NCBI RefSeq assembly: GCF_900456975.1
Contig: NZ_UGYM01000002.1
Coordinates: 3,596,001 to 3,660,000, forward strand
Source: Shewanella baltica
GTDB lineage: Bacteria; Pseudomonadota; Gammaproteobacteria; Enterobacterales; Shewanellaceae
DNA: 64,000 nucleotides
Direction: 5' to 3'
Position 1 is the first letter of the stretch. Each line of letters opens with the position of its first letter. Shown one piece after another: positions 27,817 through 37,108 of this stretch. Both the position numbers and the translations under genes were made by a program. The notes below the pieces were generated by a model that saw only the letters and a list, made by a program, of their open reading frames with translations, was not told the origin of the DNA and searched no databases.

Positions 27817-28227
27817 CTAAAAGTCGTCCGATGTTCCTGAAAAATCACCTGTTATTGCATTGGCTCTGACTTGCGCTAAATAATCAATCGTGATCAAAAT
27901 CGCCTGCTCTGCACTCTCTTTAACCGGATTTGCACGACGACCAAAATGGGTGGTGTAAATCCGTGTCCCGTTTACTTCTAAGGTTAAAACGGTTCCGGCC
28001 TGCGGAAACACAGTCTCGTACAGCGTCACGTTAAAGCCTTGAGTAAAGGGCAGCTCGCGCCAATAGCTTGAGTAGTAGAAGCCAAAATCCTTACCAAACC
28101 GAGTCAAGGTTCTATCTATCACTAAACCACTAATTTCAATGTCGTTGTCGGCAAGAGTGATAGGGGAAGCCAGCAGCAGGAATGGACATAAAACGCAGAT
28201 CAGCAGACGCTGTTTTAACTGTTTCAC
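27817..28227 (-). CDS. csgE: curli assembly factor CsgE
   Basis: The 136-residue protein starts at GTG with a strong AAGGAGGG four bases upstream. It has a signal peptide (LLICVLCPFLLLASPITLA) and the CsgE pattern (DIEISGLVIDRTLTRFGKDFGFYYSSYWRE). CsgE caps CsgG on the periplasmic side and selects substrates. It leads the operon; csgF follows after 10 bases. Confidence 0.9.
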   Translation of the reverse strand: MKQLKQRLLICVLCPFLLLASPITLADNDIEISGLVIDRTLTRFGKDFGFYYSSYWRELPFTQGFNVTLYETVFPQAGTVLTLEVNGTRIYTTHFGRRANPVKESAEQAILITIDYLAQVRANAITGDFSGTSDDF

Positions 28228-28552
28228 TTATCCCTCCTTAACCTTTTAATCGAACCTTAAAAACCGCGCCAACTTCTGTTTTAACAACGGGAGTTTAAGC
28301 GCCAATTTTCGATAAAGCAGGTTAACAGGGTTAAAGATCTCCCGTCATTACGCTGGGAGGCAAATTAGCCCGAAGAGCTAAGGTAAAAAGGCAAAAATAG
28401 CCCATTTGGCTAATACGCTAAGAAGCCGTTAAGACCGGAGTCATAGGGTAAACGAACAAATGAAGAAGCAATAAAAATGCGACCCTAGGGTCGCATTGCT
28501 GTGCTAATACAAAACGTGCGGATTATTGTGGCCCCTATGGTGGAAACCATAG
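28228..28552. other. intergenic region before csgE, no gene seen
   Basis: The csgE promoter should lie here. The only strong structure is the palindrome at 28476-28497 described separately. No csgA/csgB-like repeats and no csgD are present here or elsewhere in the window. Confidence 0.5.
28476..28497 (-). terminator. terminator of the histidine kinase transcript
   Basis: The perfect 22-base palindrome has halves AATGCGACCCT and AGGGTCGCATT. TTTTTATT follows on the minus strand, right after the kinase stop at 28553. Confidence 0.75.
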
Positions 28553-30241
28553 TCATTGTGGTAACCACAGCCGAACCAACAGGCCACCGTCGCTGCGGTT
28601 ATGCATGCTAATACTGCCATCGTGGGCTTCGATAATTTCACGGCACAGAGGTAGACCAAGCCCAGTACCCGATTGTTTCGTGGAGTAAAACGGCAACAGC
28701 GCTTGCTCTAATACTTCGCCAGACATGCCAGTACCGCGATCCTCGATCGCAATGCTAAAACCCGCACCATCCACTAAGGTTTGATACCGAATCGACAGGG
28801 TAACCTCCTCTGGGTTTGAACCCGATTCATGGGCGTTTTTAAGCAAATTGAGTAGCACTTGCTCCATCTGTCCTTGGTCGAAATAACCATCGACTTCAGG
28901 CAAATCATGCCTAAGTTTAAAGGGATAATGCTGGGTTAACTGGGTCGTAAATTGCGTCCAATTCACCTGACGCCGCTGCGGGAGCGGCAACTTAGCAAAG
29001 CGGGCATAGTTGAAGATAAACTGGCTCAGATGACTGGTGCGATTCTCGATCGTATCGAAAATCAAGGTTAACTTGGGATTATCGATATCTTTGGTTAGCA
29101 GTCGGCCGGAGTTCACCATAGAGGCGATGGGCGCCACTGAGTTATTAAGTTCATGGCTAATAATGCGGATCACTTTCTTCCATACTGCCACCTCTTGACG
29201 ATTAAGCTCGCGGGTCATCTGCTTAAGTAAAATCAAGTTATGTTGTTGGTTATTCAACAAAAACTGGCCGCGACTCAAATACCAAGTTTCCACATCATCT
29301 TCGCCCATGGCAAAGAGACCGTTCTTTTCATGTTTAAGCGCTAAGGCCAATACTTCGGGCAAGTCCACTAACAATTCATCTAGGCTCAAACCTTCCATTT
29401 TGCCCTTTTTGTGGAATAGGTGACGCGCTGCATCGTTGGCGTAAATTAGCCGCTGATGGTCGTCGAGCAATAACATCACGTTGGGAGAGCTTTGGATCAC
29501 CTTATCCAGCAACAACTCACGCTGGTAAATGTATTGCCTTTCTTGGCGCAATTTTGCCGCAGAATAATTAAATAACTGGGCCAAGGTTTGTAGCTGACCT
29601 TCACCATGTTCTGGAATACTCACACTAAAATCATTATCGCTAAAGTTCAGCAGACCTATTTCAAGGGAATCCAAGCTACGACCCAGATGCCGTGTTAACC
29701 AAGCGACACTTAGGCCACACGCGCCACAAGCGAGCAATAACACCAGCAAACCTTCACCTAAGGTTAAACTCGAGACTCGCTCGTTGTCTGCTATTTCAGT
29801 GGGCGCCACAGGGAATGCTGGGGCTTTGGGCGGTAAAATCGAGAGCGGTTCTACACGTAAAGGCTCTGCAATATGGGCGCTGAAATTAAACTGCCCTTCT
29901 TTAAGCTGTTCTAACTTGAAGAGTTTTATTTGTAACTGTTCTTGCTTAAGTTGTTCAAGTTTTTGCAGTTCAGCCTTAATCTGCTCGGTCCTCTGGCGCG
30001 CTTGCATTGCTGCCATCAGCTGTAATTGTTCTGTATTTTTAAGGGCAAGCTCGATGGAAGCGACGGTTTTCTCCAGCTCCACAAAATCGAGTTGCACATT
30101 CATATCAGGGATTTCAATCGTGTTAGACGTGGCAACAGACGAAGCATTAGGTGAGAAATATTTCACTAAGGCGAAGCTGAGCAAGACGCCAAAGGCGCAG
30201 CAAGCCATTGAATAAATGATCAGTTTAGTTCGAATTAACAC
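28553..30241 (-). CDS. membrane histidine kinase, NtrB/NtrY-like
   Basis: The 562-residue protein starts at GTG with AAGGA upstream. It has an N-terminal membrane helix (residues 5-27), a periplasmic part containing a Glu/Leu/Lys-rich coiled coil (about 55-115), a second helix (about 168-183), a HAMP-like linker, a PAS domain (about 245-350), and the phosphorylation box VIRIISHELNNSVAPIAS with His363. The ATPase lid motifs EDRGTGMSGEVL and FYSTKQSGTGLGLPLCREII close the protein. It pairs with the NtrC-type regulator just upstream. The periplasmic coiled coil suggests envelope or peptide sensing, which is inference. Confidence 0.88.
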   Translation of the reverse strand: MLIRTKLIIYSMACCAFGVLLSFALVKYFSPNASSVATSNTIEIPDMNVQLDFVELEKTVASIELALKNTEQLQLMAAMQARQRTEQIKAELQKLEQLKQEQLQIKLFKLEQLKEGQFNFSAHIAEPLRVEPLSILPPKAPAFPVAPTEIADNERVSSLTLGEGLLVLLLACGACGLSVAWLTRHLGRSLDSLEIGLLNFSDNDFSVSIPEHGEGQLQTLAQLFNYSAAKLRQERQYIYQRELLLDKVIQSSPNVMLLLDDHQRLIYANDAARHLFHKKGKMEGLSLDELLVDLPEVLALALKHEKNGLFAMGEDDVETWYLSRGQFLLNNQQHNLILLKQMTRELNRQEVAVWKKVIRIISHELNNSVAPIASMVNSGRLLTKDIDNPKLTLIFDTIENRTSHLSQFIFNYARFAKLPLPQRRQVNWTQFTTQLTQHYPFKLRHDLPEVDGYFDQGQMEQVLLNLLKNAHESGSNPEEVTLSIRYQTLVDGAGFSIAIEDRGTGMSGEVLEQALLPFYSTKQSGTGLGLPLCREIIEAHDGSISMHNRSDGGLLVRLWLPQ

Positions 30242-30274
30242 TCACATTCCTTAATCGATAGCCTTTCTGTGGCC

Positions 30275-30344
30275 TAGAAGCTGAAGCTTAGAATCTGTAG
30301 CCTAGTAGCTGCTGTCTAAAAGCTACGAACTAGCATCTGCGCTT
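30275..30344 (-). repeat. five tandem 14-bp repeats between regulator and kinase genes
   Basis: Five 14-base units start at 30275, 30289, 30303, 30317 and 30331 (for example TAGAAGCTGAAGCT). They fill nearly the whole gap between the two genes. The units are diverged but in strict register. Confidence 0.75.
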
Positions 30345-30347
30345 GGC

Positions 30348-31856
30348 CTATGATTTATCTAAACCAAACTTATCCATGCGCCGATACAACGCCTGACGAC
30401 TGAGTCCAAGCGCTTTGGCGACCCTAGCAATCACACCATGGTGCTGTTTTAGCGCCGCTTCGATATCTTCTCGACTCACCTCTATCGCCTCATTGGCAGA
30501 CAGTGCTTGACCGCGTTCAGAGCCATCAGAAAAAGTGGCATGAGTGGGAATAGAACTTGGCACATAAACGGGCTGAGGATCAAATTGTCGCTGTCCACAG
30601 ATGCGCGGATCATACTGTCGCTGATCAAAGCGTCGAGGCTCAGAAGCTGCCGAAATATGGGAAGTAGCTCTTACGACACTCACGACAGGTGCTAAACCAA
30701 AGTCAGCTTCGGTCAACACATGACTTTGCGCCAACAATACCGCTCGCTTACAGGCATTCTCAAGCTCGCGTACATTTCCCGGCCAGCGATGGTGCAATAA
30801 CGCCTGCAATGCCGGTTTACTCAAGCTAAAATCGCTGCCGATAAAATGCTGCACTAAAGGTAAGATATCGTCGGTACGTTGATTCAGCGGCGATAGCGCC
30901 AGTTCGATAACATTTAAGCGGTAAAACAAATCCTCACGAAAACGCCCTTCGGCAATATCTTGGGCCAGATCCGCATTGGTCGCGCTAATCACCCGCACTT
31001 TCACTTTTTGGGTTTTATGGCTACCTAAGCGTTCAAATTCACCGGTTTGCAGCACGCGCAGCAGTTTTACTTGGCCAGATAAGGGCAAGTTACCGATTTC
31101 ATCTAAAAACAGTGTGCCGCCGTCGGCCGCTTCAAAGCGACCAATACGCGCTTTAGTCGCCCCCGTAAAAGCCCCCGCCTCGGCACCAAACAACTCTGCC
31201 TCTAATAAATCCATCGGCAAAGCGCCGACATTGACCTTGATAAAAGGCTTGTTTTTTAAGGGAGAATTAGCATGGAGAATATCGGCAAGCTTGTCTTTAC
31301 CCGCACCATTAGGGCCAGTGATGAGGACCGACACATCGGAGCGCGCCAGTTGCAAGGCTAAATCAATGCAACGCTGCATCGCGCCACTACCAAAAACAAT
31401 CCCACAGAGGTCCGCATCGGCGATCGCCACTTGGCGTTGATGATTCACCCGCTCGAGACGATGGTTAGCACGGGAGAGTTTATAAAGCGCGATCAAATTG
31501 GTAATGCTATTGAGCACCTTAGCGTCATCCCAAGGTTTACCCATATAATCGGCCGCGCCCGCTTTGACTAATTCAACGGCGGTTTCGAGTTGCGTCCACG
31601 CCGTCATCAAAATGATCGGTAGATCCCCTTGGCGTTCGCGCAGGGCGTAAAACAGCTGCTTGCCTTCCTCGCCCGATGTGGTATCCCGAGTAAAGTTCAT
31701 ATCTTGGATCACTAAATCCACATCCTGCGTCGCCAATAACCCAAGGGCGTCCTCTGGGCTATGGCAAGTCAGCACCCGATAATCATTGAGTTCTAGCATC
31801 AAACCTAGGGCTTGGCAGATGGCATGATTGTCGTCGACGATAAGGATAGTATCCAT
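30348..31856 (-). CDS. NtrC-family sigma54 response regulator
   Basis: The 502-residue protein has a receiver domain with phospho-acceptor Asp52 (VIQDMN), a conserved Thr85 and Lys107 (GKPWD). The AAA+ core has Walker A GPNGAGKD (181-188, a variant of the usual GESGTGKE), GAFTGA (228-233) and LFLDEIGNL. A C-terminal Fis helix-turn-helix (VAKALGLSRQALYRRM) follows. A variable linker of about 60 residues, rich in Arg, Gln and Ser, precedes it. It should activate the sigma54 promoter at 37042-37057 through the GTGTCCG sites, driving the operon that contains it (inference). The same arrangement of regulator, kinase and efflux genes is common in related marine gammaproteobacteria. Confidence 0.9.
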   Translation of the reverse strand: MDTILIVDDNHAICQALGLMLELNDYRVLTCHSPEDALGLLATQDVDLVIQDMNFTRDTTSGEEGKQLFYALRERQGDLPIILMTAWTQLETAVELVKAGAADYMGKPWDDAKVLNSITNLIALYKLSRANHRLERVNHQRQVAIADADLCGIVFGSGAMQRCIDLALQLARSDVSVLITGPNGAGKDKLADILHANSPLKNKPFIKVNVGALPMDLLEAELFGAEAGAFTGATKARIGRFEAADGGTLFLDEIGNLPLSGQVKLLRVLQTGEFERLGSHKTQKVKVRVISATNADLAQDIAEGRFREDLFYRLNVIELALSPLNQRTDDILPLVQHFIGSDFSLSKPALQALLHHRWPGNVRELENACKRAVLLAQSHVLTEADFGLAPVVSVVRATSHISAASEPRRFDQRQYDPRICGQRQFDPQPVYVPSSIPTHATFSDGSERGQALSANEAIEVSREDIEAALKQHHGVIARVAKALGLSRQALYRRMDKFGLDKS

Positions 31857-31979
31857 AAGTATGAGTGTTGTCCTATATAAAACTATTAACCGTAAAGTAA
31901 CAAAAAGTGCAATAACATCCTATTGTTATCGCACTTTTATCGGGCTTTTATCGTACCTTGAGTGACATCAAATATTTCG

Positions 31980-33179
31980 CTATACGCTGCGGGTTGCCGT
32001 TGCTGGCGAAATATTTGCCGCCTTACGCGCCGGTAAGTAAACCGCCAGCGTGGTGACAATAAATAAACCTGCCACAGTAAATAGTGGGTAACTTAAGTCC
32101 AACATAGGCAAGCTATAGATTTTCATTAACTGTTGGCCTAACTGTATCGCTAACAAGCCGCCCAGCACGCCTCCCGCTAAGCAAATCAAATAGTTCTCCA
32201 CGAGGAAGTAACTGATAATATCGCGCTTTTTAGCACCCAGTGCGCGGCGGGTACCTATCTGCTTAGTGCGGCGCTGGATATTAAACATCACCATGCCCGT
32301 TAAACCGAGCGAAGTGATCAGCAGCAGCAACACCACCATCATAGTTAACACAGTAATCATTAATTTATGATCGCGGTATGAACTATCTTTTAAGGCCTCG
32401 ATTGACTTAAAGCCATCGAGTACTCGATTGGGATTCTCCGCCAGCAGCGCTTTTTTTATCGCGTCTTTAAGCTCGGCGTGAAACTCAGGTTTAGCCCTTA
32501 CCATGTAAGAACTGCTACCATAATCCACATTTTGAATCACACTGTTTTCAAGGCTAGAACTGTCAATCCACGCGCCTTGCAGTTTTTCGACAACCCCAAT
32601 CACAGTGATCTGCGCATCCTTGCCCTCGTACAACACTTTGCCAAGTGCGGATTCATCAGGCCAAACGGCTTTAGCTAACGCACTGGAGATGATCGCTAAG
32701 CGACTCGGGCTATCGAGGCTGTCCTTTAGTTCATGGGGATAAAAGTTACGCCCCTCAATCAGCTTAATGCCTAAGGTCTCAATGGTATGATCTGTCCCTA
32801 GATACATGGCAAATTGCGGTGTCGATTTAGCGCTATCTGGATCGGGGCCCAGATTTAACGTGCTCGACCAGCCGCCACCGCTTAACGGCAACATATTGGT
32901 TGAGGTCGCATCAATCACATTGGGTAGCCCCCGCAAAATTTGCTGATCAATTTTGTTTTGCGCGGTTTTATCAATCAATGGATCAAAGTTAAACAAGCTA
33001 AAGGTCAAAACTTCTGACTCTTTAATCCCCGAATCACGCTGCATCAGGGCTAAACGCTCTTGAATAATAAAGCTCGCATTCGCCACAATCGCCACAGACA
33101 AGATAATCTGAATAAGCAGTAAGATTGGGCCACTTTTACTGCGCAATAAACTGCTGAGAATAGGTTTAATATGCAACAT
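31980..33179 (-). CDS. ABC permease, FtsX/MacB-like
   Basis: The 399-residue protein has an N-terminal helix (about 15-38), a periplasmic domain of about 220 residues, and three C-terminal helices with the FtsX motif around IQRRTKQIGTRRALGAKKRDIISYFLVENYLI. It works with the second permease and the ATPase in a MacB-type, mechanotransmission system rather than a classical channel. It lies 10 bases after the second permease. Confidence 0.85.
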   Translation of the reverse strand: MLHIKPILSSLLRSKSGPILLLIQIILSVAIVANASFIIQERLALMQRDSGIKESEVLTFSLFNFDPLIDKTAQNKIDQQILRGLPNVIDATSTNMLPLSGGGWSSTLNLGPDPDSAKSTPQFAMYLGTDHTIETLGIKLIEGRNFYPHELKDSLDSPSRLAIISSALAKAVWPDESALGKVLYEGKDAQITVIGVVEKLQGAWIDSSSLENSVIQNVDYGSSSYMVRAKPEFHAELKDAIKKALLAENPNRVLDGFKSIEALKDSSYRDHKLMITVLTMMVVLLLLITSLGLTGMVMFNIQRRTKQIGTRRALGAKKRDIISYFLVENYLICLAGGVLGGLLAIQLGQQLMKIYSLPMLDLSYPLFTVAGLFIVTTLAVYLPARKAANISPATATRSV

Positions 33180-33189
33180 AATGAGTCCC

Positions 33190-34500
33190 TTACTGGCTTT
33201 TCAGATAAACGCTAGGTTTAGTGCGACAAACAACCCACGCGGGATACAAGCCAGCCAACAAGGCTGTGCCTACCGCAATACTTGGGGTGATAATCCACAT
33301 ACTCGCCGATAAATGGGTTAACCCCTTCGAGACCTCAAACTGTGCCGATAAGCCGTAAAGTGACGCGTAGGCCCAAGCAAGTCCCAGCAAACCACCGAAT
33401 AAACCAATCATGCCCACTTCCACCATGTATTGAGCGAAGATTTGGGCACGGCTAGCACCGATTGCACGGCGCACTCCCACCTCGGGTGCACGCTTGAGGA
33501 ACTTTGTCAGCATCAAACCTAATATATTGACTAAACAAACACTTAAAAATAGTGCACTCAAGCCAACCAAGATTTTATTGTCTTCGGGCACCACATTATT
33601 GTATTCAAGCCAAGTCGCCACATCGGAGACTTTGACTGAGTCAGCGGCTGATTTATTATCCGTAAAACGGCCCAGGGCTTTTTGCTCCGCCACATAATTG
33701 CTGAGCCAAGAACGGTAACTGGCTACTGCGTCTTTATTTGGCAACTCAACCCAATACAGCAACCACACTTTTTCAGAGTTAAGGCGATCGCTGTAACTAT
33801 TCATCGTCTCAAACTTCCAACCTGAAGTGTTACCCCATATATCAAACTCTTCGATAGGCGTCAGCGAAAACGGCACAAAAATTTGTTCCGTGTCGTTAAA
33901 GGCACCGTTAGTGGGATCATAATATTTAGGCTTAGGATCCCAGACTTTAATCACCCCAACCACTTGATAAGGTTTACGATTAAGATAGATAACCTTGCCA
34001 ACACTGTTTTGACCAGCAAACAATTTTTGATTGAGTTTATCGTTAATCACCACTTGATAAGCAGGTTCAGTGTCGACGGATTTATCCCACGCATTACCGT
34101 ACAAAAATGGCACGTCAAACAGCTTAAAAAAGTCACTGTCCGTCACCCGAATGCTTTCTAAAATAGGCGCAAAATTAGCATCCTCCGTTTGCACTGCCAT
34201 CCCAGTGCGAAACATCGCCGCTTGGCGTTTAGGTAAGGTATTGTTGCGCAGATTCATCGCATCTTGATAAGTCACTAATGAGTTAAACTCATCCCAAGAA
34301 TCTGGGCCTTGGCTCCAAAGTTGAACCGCATTTAACTCATCAGAGCGTTCACCCGCAGGATTAAATGACATCATCTTGTACACGTTTAACGTGGTGATCG
34401 TGATACCAATACCAATCGAAATCGCCAACACCATCAACAACGACAGCGCGGGGGTTTTCTTAATGCTGCGCCAAGCTAAATCAACATAATAAAAAAACAT
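33190..34500 (-). CDS. ABC permease, FtsX/MacB-like
   Basis: The 436-residue paralogue of the neighbouring permease has the same layout: an N-terminal helix (about 18-41), a large periplasmic domain, then three C-terminal helices with APEVGVRRAIGASRAQIFAQYMVE. The two permeases probably form a heterodimer. It lies 11 bases after the ATPase gene. Confidence 0.85.
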   Translation of the reverse strand: MFFYYVDLAWRSIKKTPALSLLMVLAISIGIGITITTLNVYKMMSFNPAGERSDELNAVQLWSQGPDSWDEFNSLVTYQDAMNLRNNTLPKRQAAMFRTGMAVQTEDANFAPILESIRVTDSDFFKLFDVPFLYGNAWDKSVDTEPAYQVVINDKLNQKLFAGQNSVGKVIYLNRKPYQVVGVIKVWDPKPKYYDPTNGAFNDTEQIFVPFSLTPIEEFDIWGNTSGWKFETMNSYSDRLNSEKVWLLYWVELPNKDAVASYRSWLSNYVAEQKALGRFTDNKSAADSVKVSDVATWLEYNNVVPEDNKILVGLSALFLSVCLVNILGLMLTKFLKRAPEVGVRRAIGASRAQIFAQYMVEVGMIGLFGGLLGLAWAYASLYGLSAQFEVSKGLTHLSASMWIITPSIAVGTALLAGLYPAWVVCRTKPSVYLKSQ

Positions 34501-34511
34501 AATGCGTATCC

Positions 34512-35255
34512 TTAGTCAGCGTTGGCGACAAGTTTGTCTAATGGGTGCGGGGTCGCCGCAGTTTGCACACTGCCATGGGGCTGATACATAGTAAAATCAC
34601 ACACTTGACCGTCGACAATTTGAATATTGCGCTGGGCACGGCGAGCGAGTTCAGGATCATGTGTCACCATGATGATGGTTGTGCCCGCTTGGTTGATATT
34701 TTCAAGTAATTCCATCACTTGGCGCGCCATTAAGCTGTCGAGGTTACCTGTCGGTTCATCGGCGAGCAGGAAGCGTGGCTCACCCGCCAAAGCACGAGCA
34801 ATCGCCACCCTTTGTTGCTGTCCGCCCGAAAGCTGAGTGGGAAAATGCTTGAGTCGTGAAGCTAAACCCACTTGTTCTAATGCTTGCTGTACGCGGCGTT
34901 GGCGTTCCTTGGCATTAAAACCACGGTAGCGCAGCGGCACTTCGATATTTTCTGCCAAGTTAAGGTCGGGAATTAAGTTAAAGCCTTGGAAGATAAAGCC
35001 GATTTTCTCGTTACGGATAGCAGCGCTCTTGTTATCGCTCAGGTTAGACACGTTAATGCCATCGAGAAAATAGTCACCGTGGGTAAAACCTTCGAGCAAA
35101 CCCGCGATATTTAAAAAAGTCGTTTTACCTGAGCCAGAAGGACCCGTGACCGCGACAAACTCGCCTTCATTCACTTCGAGGTTAAAATCGCGCAGGGCGT
35201 GGGTTTCCACTAAATCCGTTTTAAAAACCTTGCTCACACTCTTCATTGATAACAT
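34512..35255 (-). CDS. ABC ATPase, LolD/MacB type
   Basis: The 247-residue protein has Walker A GPSGSGKTT, the Q-loop FIFQGFNLIPDLNLAEN, signature LSGGQQQR, Walker B FLLADEPTGNLDS and the switch histidine MVTHDPELA. The phrase GPSGSGKTTFLNIAG and the ENIEVPL segment are typical of the LolD/MacB/FtsE group. A 30-residue C-terminal tail follows. It powers the two FtsX-like permeases. Confidence 0.9.
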   Translation of the reverse strand: MLSMKSVSKVFKTDLVETHALRDFNLEVNEGEFVAVTGPSGSGKTTFLNIAGLLEGFTHGDYFLDGINVSNLSDNKSAAIRNEKIGFIFQGFNLIPDLNLAENIEVPLRYRGFNAKERQRRVQQALEQVGLASRLKHFPTQLSGGQQQRVAIARALAGEPRFLLADEPTGNLDSLMARQVMELLENINQAGTTIIMVTHDPELARRAQRNIQIVDGQVCDFTMYQPHGSVQTAATPHPLDKLVANAD

Positions 35256-35324
35256 GTTAATTTCCTTAAAATAATCAAATCAATTTTACGCTGCATCTAA
35301 ACGACTCGATGCATGGCAGCGTCA

Positions 35325-35588
35325 TCAGCCGAAAAATGGCTCAACGACAGACTCTACAAGCCACACAAAAACGCCCAATATAAGGTCGGCACTTTCGACC
35401 GAAACCTCACCCACTTGGCGAACCTCATCCAAAGGATTGGTCCATTCCAGCGCATTCAGTCCAAGGAAAAACCAGCTATTGGCTTCACCGATACTCAACT
35501 CCACCGCGACCACCAGTAGCAGTAAGGCCAACACGCCAAACATTTTTGATGACATCAACATGCTGAAATCAAATTGTGTATCACGCAT
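35325..35588 (-). CDS. small hydrophobic protein in the efflux operon, unknown
   Basis: The 87-residue product has a strong TAGGAG seven bases before its ATG. A hydrophobic helix (MFGVLALLLLVVAVELSIG, about 16-34) is followed by an acidic region and a second hydrophobic stretch (LILGVFVWLVESVVEPFF). It lies between the membrane-fusion protein and the ATPase, on the same strand. I recognise no family. It may be a small subunit of the transporter or an immunity-type protein. It overlaps the 47-codon ORF at 35555 by 34 bases. Confidence 0.6.
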   Translation of the reverse strand: MRDTQFDFSMLMSSKMFGVLALLLLVVAVELSIGEANSWFFLGLNALEWTNPLDEVRQVGEVSVESADLILGVFVWLVESVVEPFFG

Positions 35589-35698
35589 ATTCGGCTCCTA
35601 TTCTTGTCCATGTCGCAGCAGGTTTCGTCATTCACCTTGATCACTGCGCTGTTAAATTCATCAGATTGGTTATTTAGTAATTTACGAATATCGGTCAT
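35555..35698 (-). CDS. 47-residue cysteine-containing peptide, coupled to the membrane-fusion gene
   Basis: The ATG shares its A with the TGA stop of the adaptor gene (TGATG), and AGGA lies seven bases upstream, so translational coupling is likely. The peptide begins MTDIRKLLNNQSDEFN and carries a CC pair (27-28), Cys38 and a C-terminal Cys47. The last 10 codons run through the ribosome site of the next gene and contain rare-looking codons, so the functional part may be the first 30 residues, or the ORF may serve only for coupling. No family recognised. Confidence 0.5.
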   Translation of the reverse strand: MTDIRKLLNNQSDEFNSAVIKVNDETCCDMDKNRSRICVIHNLISAC

Positions 35699-36960
35699 CA
35701 ATGAATCCTGACCTGTTCGGTGTGATTAAAGGGCTCGACACTGGATATCACCCACTCGTCTCCGGCTTTGCCGCCATCCAGCACTTCGACTTGGCTCAGG
35801 CTTGTACTGCCGAGTTTGATCGCGCGGCGGCTGGCTAGATCGCCCTCAATTTGGTACACCACATCGCCACCGCCGCTGGTCATAAAGGCGCCGCGTTTCA
35901 CCATCAACACATCGGGTCTGTGCTCTAACAAGACTCGGGCGGAGATACGTTGGTTCTGACGCAGTTTCAAGCTGTTATCTTGAACGAACTGCACTCTTGC
36001 GGTCACTTCACGGTTACGTACTTCGGGGGAGATGGACGATAACTTGCCCATTAACTTCACGCTGCCGAAACTGAGCTCAACTTCCATCCCTAAACCCAAA
36101 TCGTCGGCGTAGGACTCTGGCACAGCAAGTTCGGCCTCATAGGCACTTAAATCCACAACGGTTAGAATCGGTTGATTAGCGCTAAGACGGGTTTTCTGCT
36201 CGGTGATCCAGTTGCCGATAATGCCGCCCACGGGGGCTTTGATATTCAGGGCCTCAACTTGGCGTTCGAGTTCATGCACCGCAAGGGTTTGGCGCTCGAC
36301 TTCTAATGCTTTGTTTTTAACTTCAAAGGTTAGGGTGTCTTTTGTTAGCGCGACTTCCTGCTCGGCATGGGCAAACTTGAGTTTAGCCTTGTGTAATTCG
36401 TCTTTGCCTTTTTCGTAATCGATTTCGCTGATCAGCTTATTTTTAATTAACAACTCACCCCGGCGACGTTCTCTGTTGGCGGCTTCTAGGTCAACCGCGG
36501 CCATGTCTAAGGTTTGATTCACTTGCAGTTGACCGCGTCTGGCGTCTAACTTGGCGCGCTCTAACGCACTCTGCATTCCCGCCAAAATCGACTTAGCCTG
36601 CTCCAACTGATTGGATAATCTTGGGCTATCGAGTTTGGCAACCACATCGCCTTTATTGACGCTATCGCCAGGGTTACTCAGCAGAGTGACTGTGCCTTCC
36701 TCTGTGCTATACAAAATAGGCGCATTCGCCGCCACAATTTTACCTGTGGTCGCAACATCACGGGTTAACGTTCCAACAAAGAGTGTTGCGGTAGTGATGT
36801 CGCTGCGGCTTAAGGATTTGCTCACGCTATCTGTGCCCAAGCTCGCCCACACTAAGGCGCTGACTAATAAGGCGCAACCGCCGATCAACAGAGGTAACTT
36901 AAGACGTTTAGTGGTCGATGGCACAAGTACAGTATCTTGGCCGCTAGTATCTTTAATCAT
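35698..36960 (-). CDS. membrane-fusion (HlyD/RND-type) adaptor
   Basis: From ATG 36960 it has 420 residues; a TTG frame to 37005 is less likely. One N-terminal helix (about 20-43), a lipoyl half-motif (ANAPILYSTEEGTVTLLSNPGDSVNKGDVVAKLDS), a long coiled-coil hairpin (about 110-220), the second lipoyl half (NIKAPVGGIIGNWITEQKTRLSANQPILTV) and beta-barrel/membrane-proximal domains are visible. It would link the ABC permeases to an outer-membrane channel such as TolC, which is not encoded here. It is the first gene of the leftward operon. Confidence 0.88.
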   Translation of the reverse strand: MIKDTSGQDTVLVPSTTKRLKLPLLIGGCALLVSALVWASLGTDSVSKSLSRSDITTATLFVGTLTRDVATTGKIVAANAPILYSTEEGTVTLLSNPGDSVNKGDVVAKLDSPRLSNQLEQAKSILAGMQSALERAKLDARRGQLQVNQTLDMAAVDLEAANRERRRGELLIKNKLISEIDYEKGKDELHKAKLKFAHAEQEVALTKDTLTFEVKNKALEVERQTLAVHELERQVEALNIKAPVGGIIGNWITEQKTRLSANQPILTVVDLSAYEAELAVPESYADDLGLGMEVELSFGSVKLMGKLSSISPEVRNREVTARVQFVQDNSLKLRQNQRISARVLLEHRPDVLMVKRGAFMTSGGGDVVYQIEGDLASRRAIKLGSTSLSQVEVLDGGKAGDEWVISSVEPFNHTEQVRIH

Positions 36961-37041
36961 GGCTTTACTCGCTTCCCTGTCGGAATCATCAGTGCCGAAG
37001 CGCAATCAACGGACACTATTGGAAATCTATACCACAGAGAA

Positions 37042-37057
37042 AGCAAAGCCTATGCCA
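37042..37057 (-). promoter_or_regulatory. sigma54 promoter of the efflux operon
   Basis: On the minus strand it reads TGGCATAGGCTTTGCT, with GG and GC exactly 10 bases apart. Transcription would start near 37031, about 70 bases before the adaptor ATG. The NtrC-type regulator in the operon is the expected activator. Confidence 0.75.
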
Positions 37058-37108
37058 AACCAGTAAAAACATTATTATTCAAAATGTTAACTTGAGATCA
37101 CTGATAAA

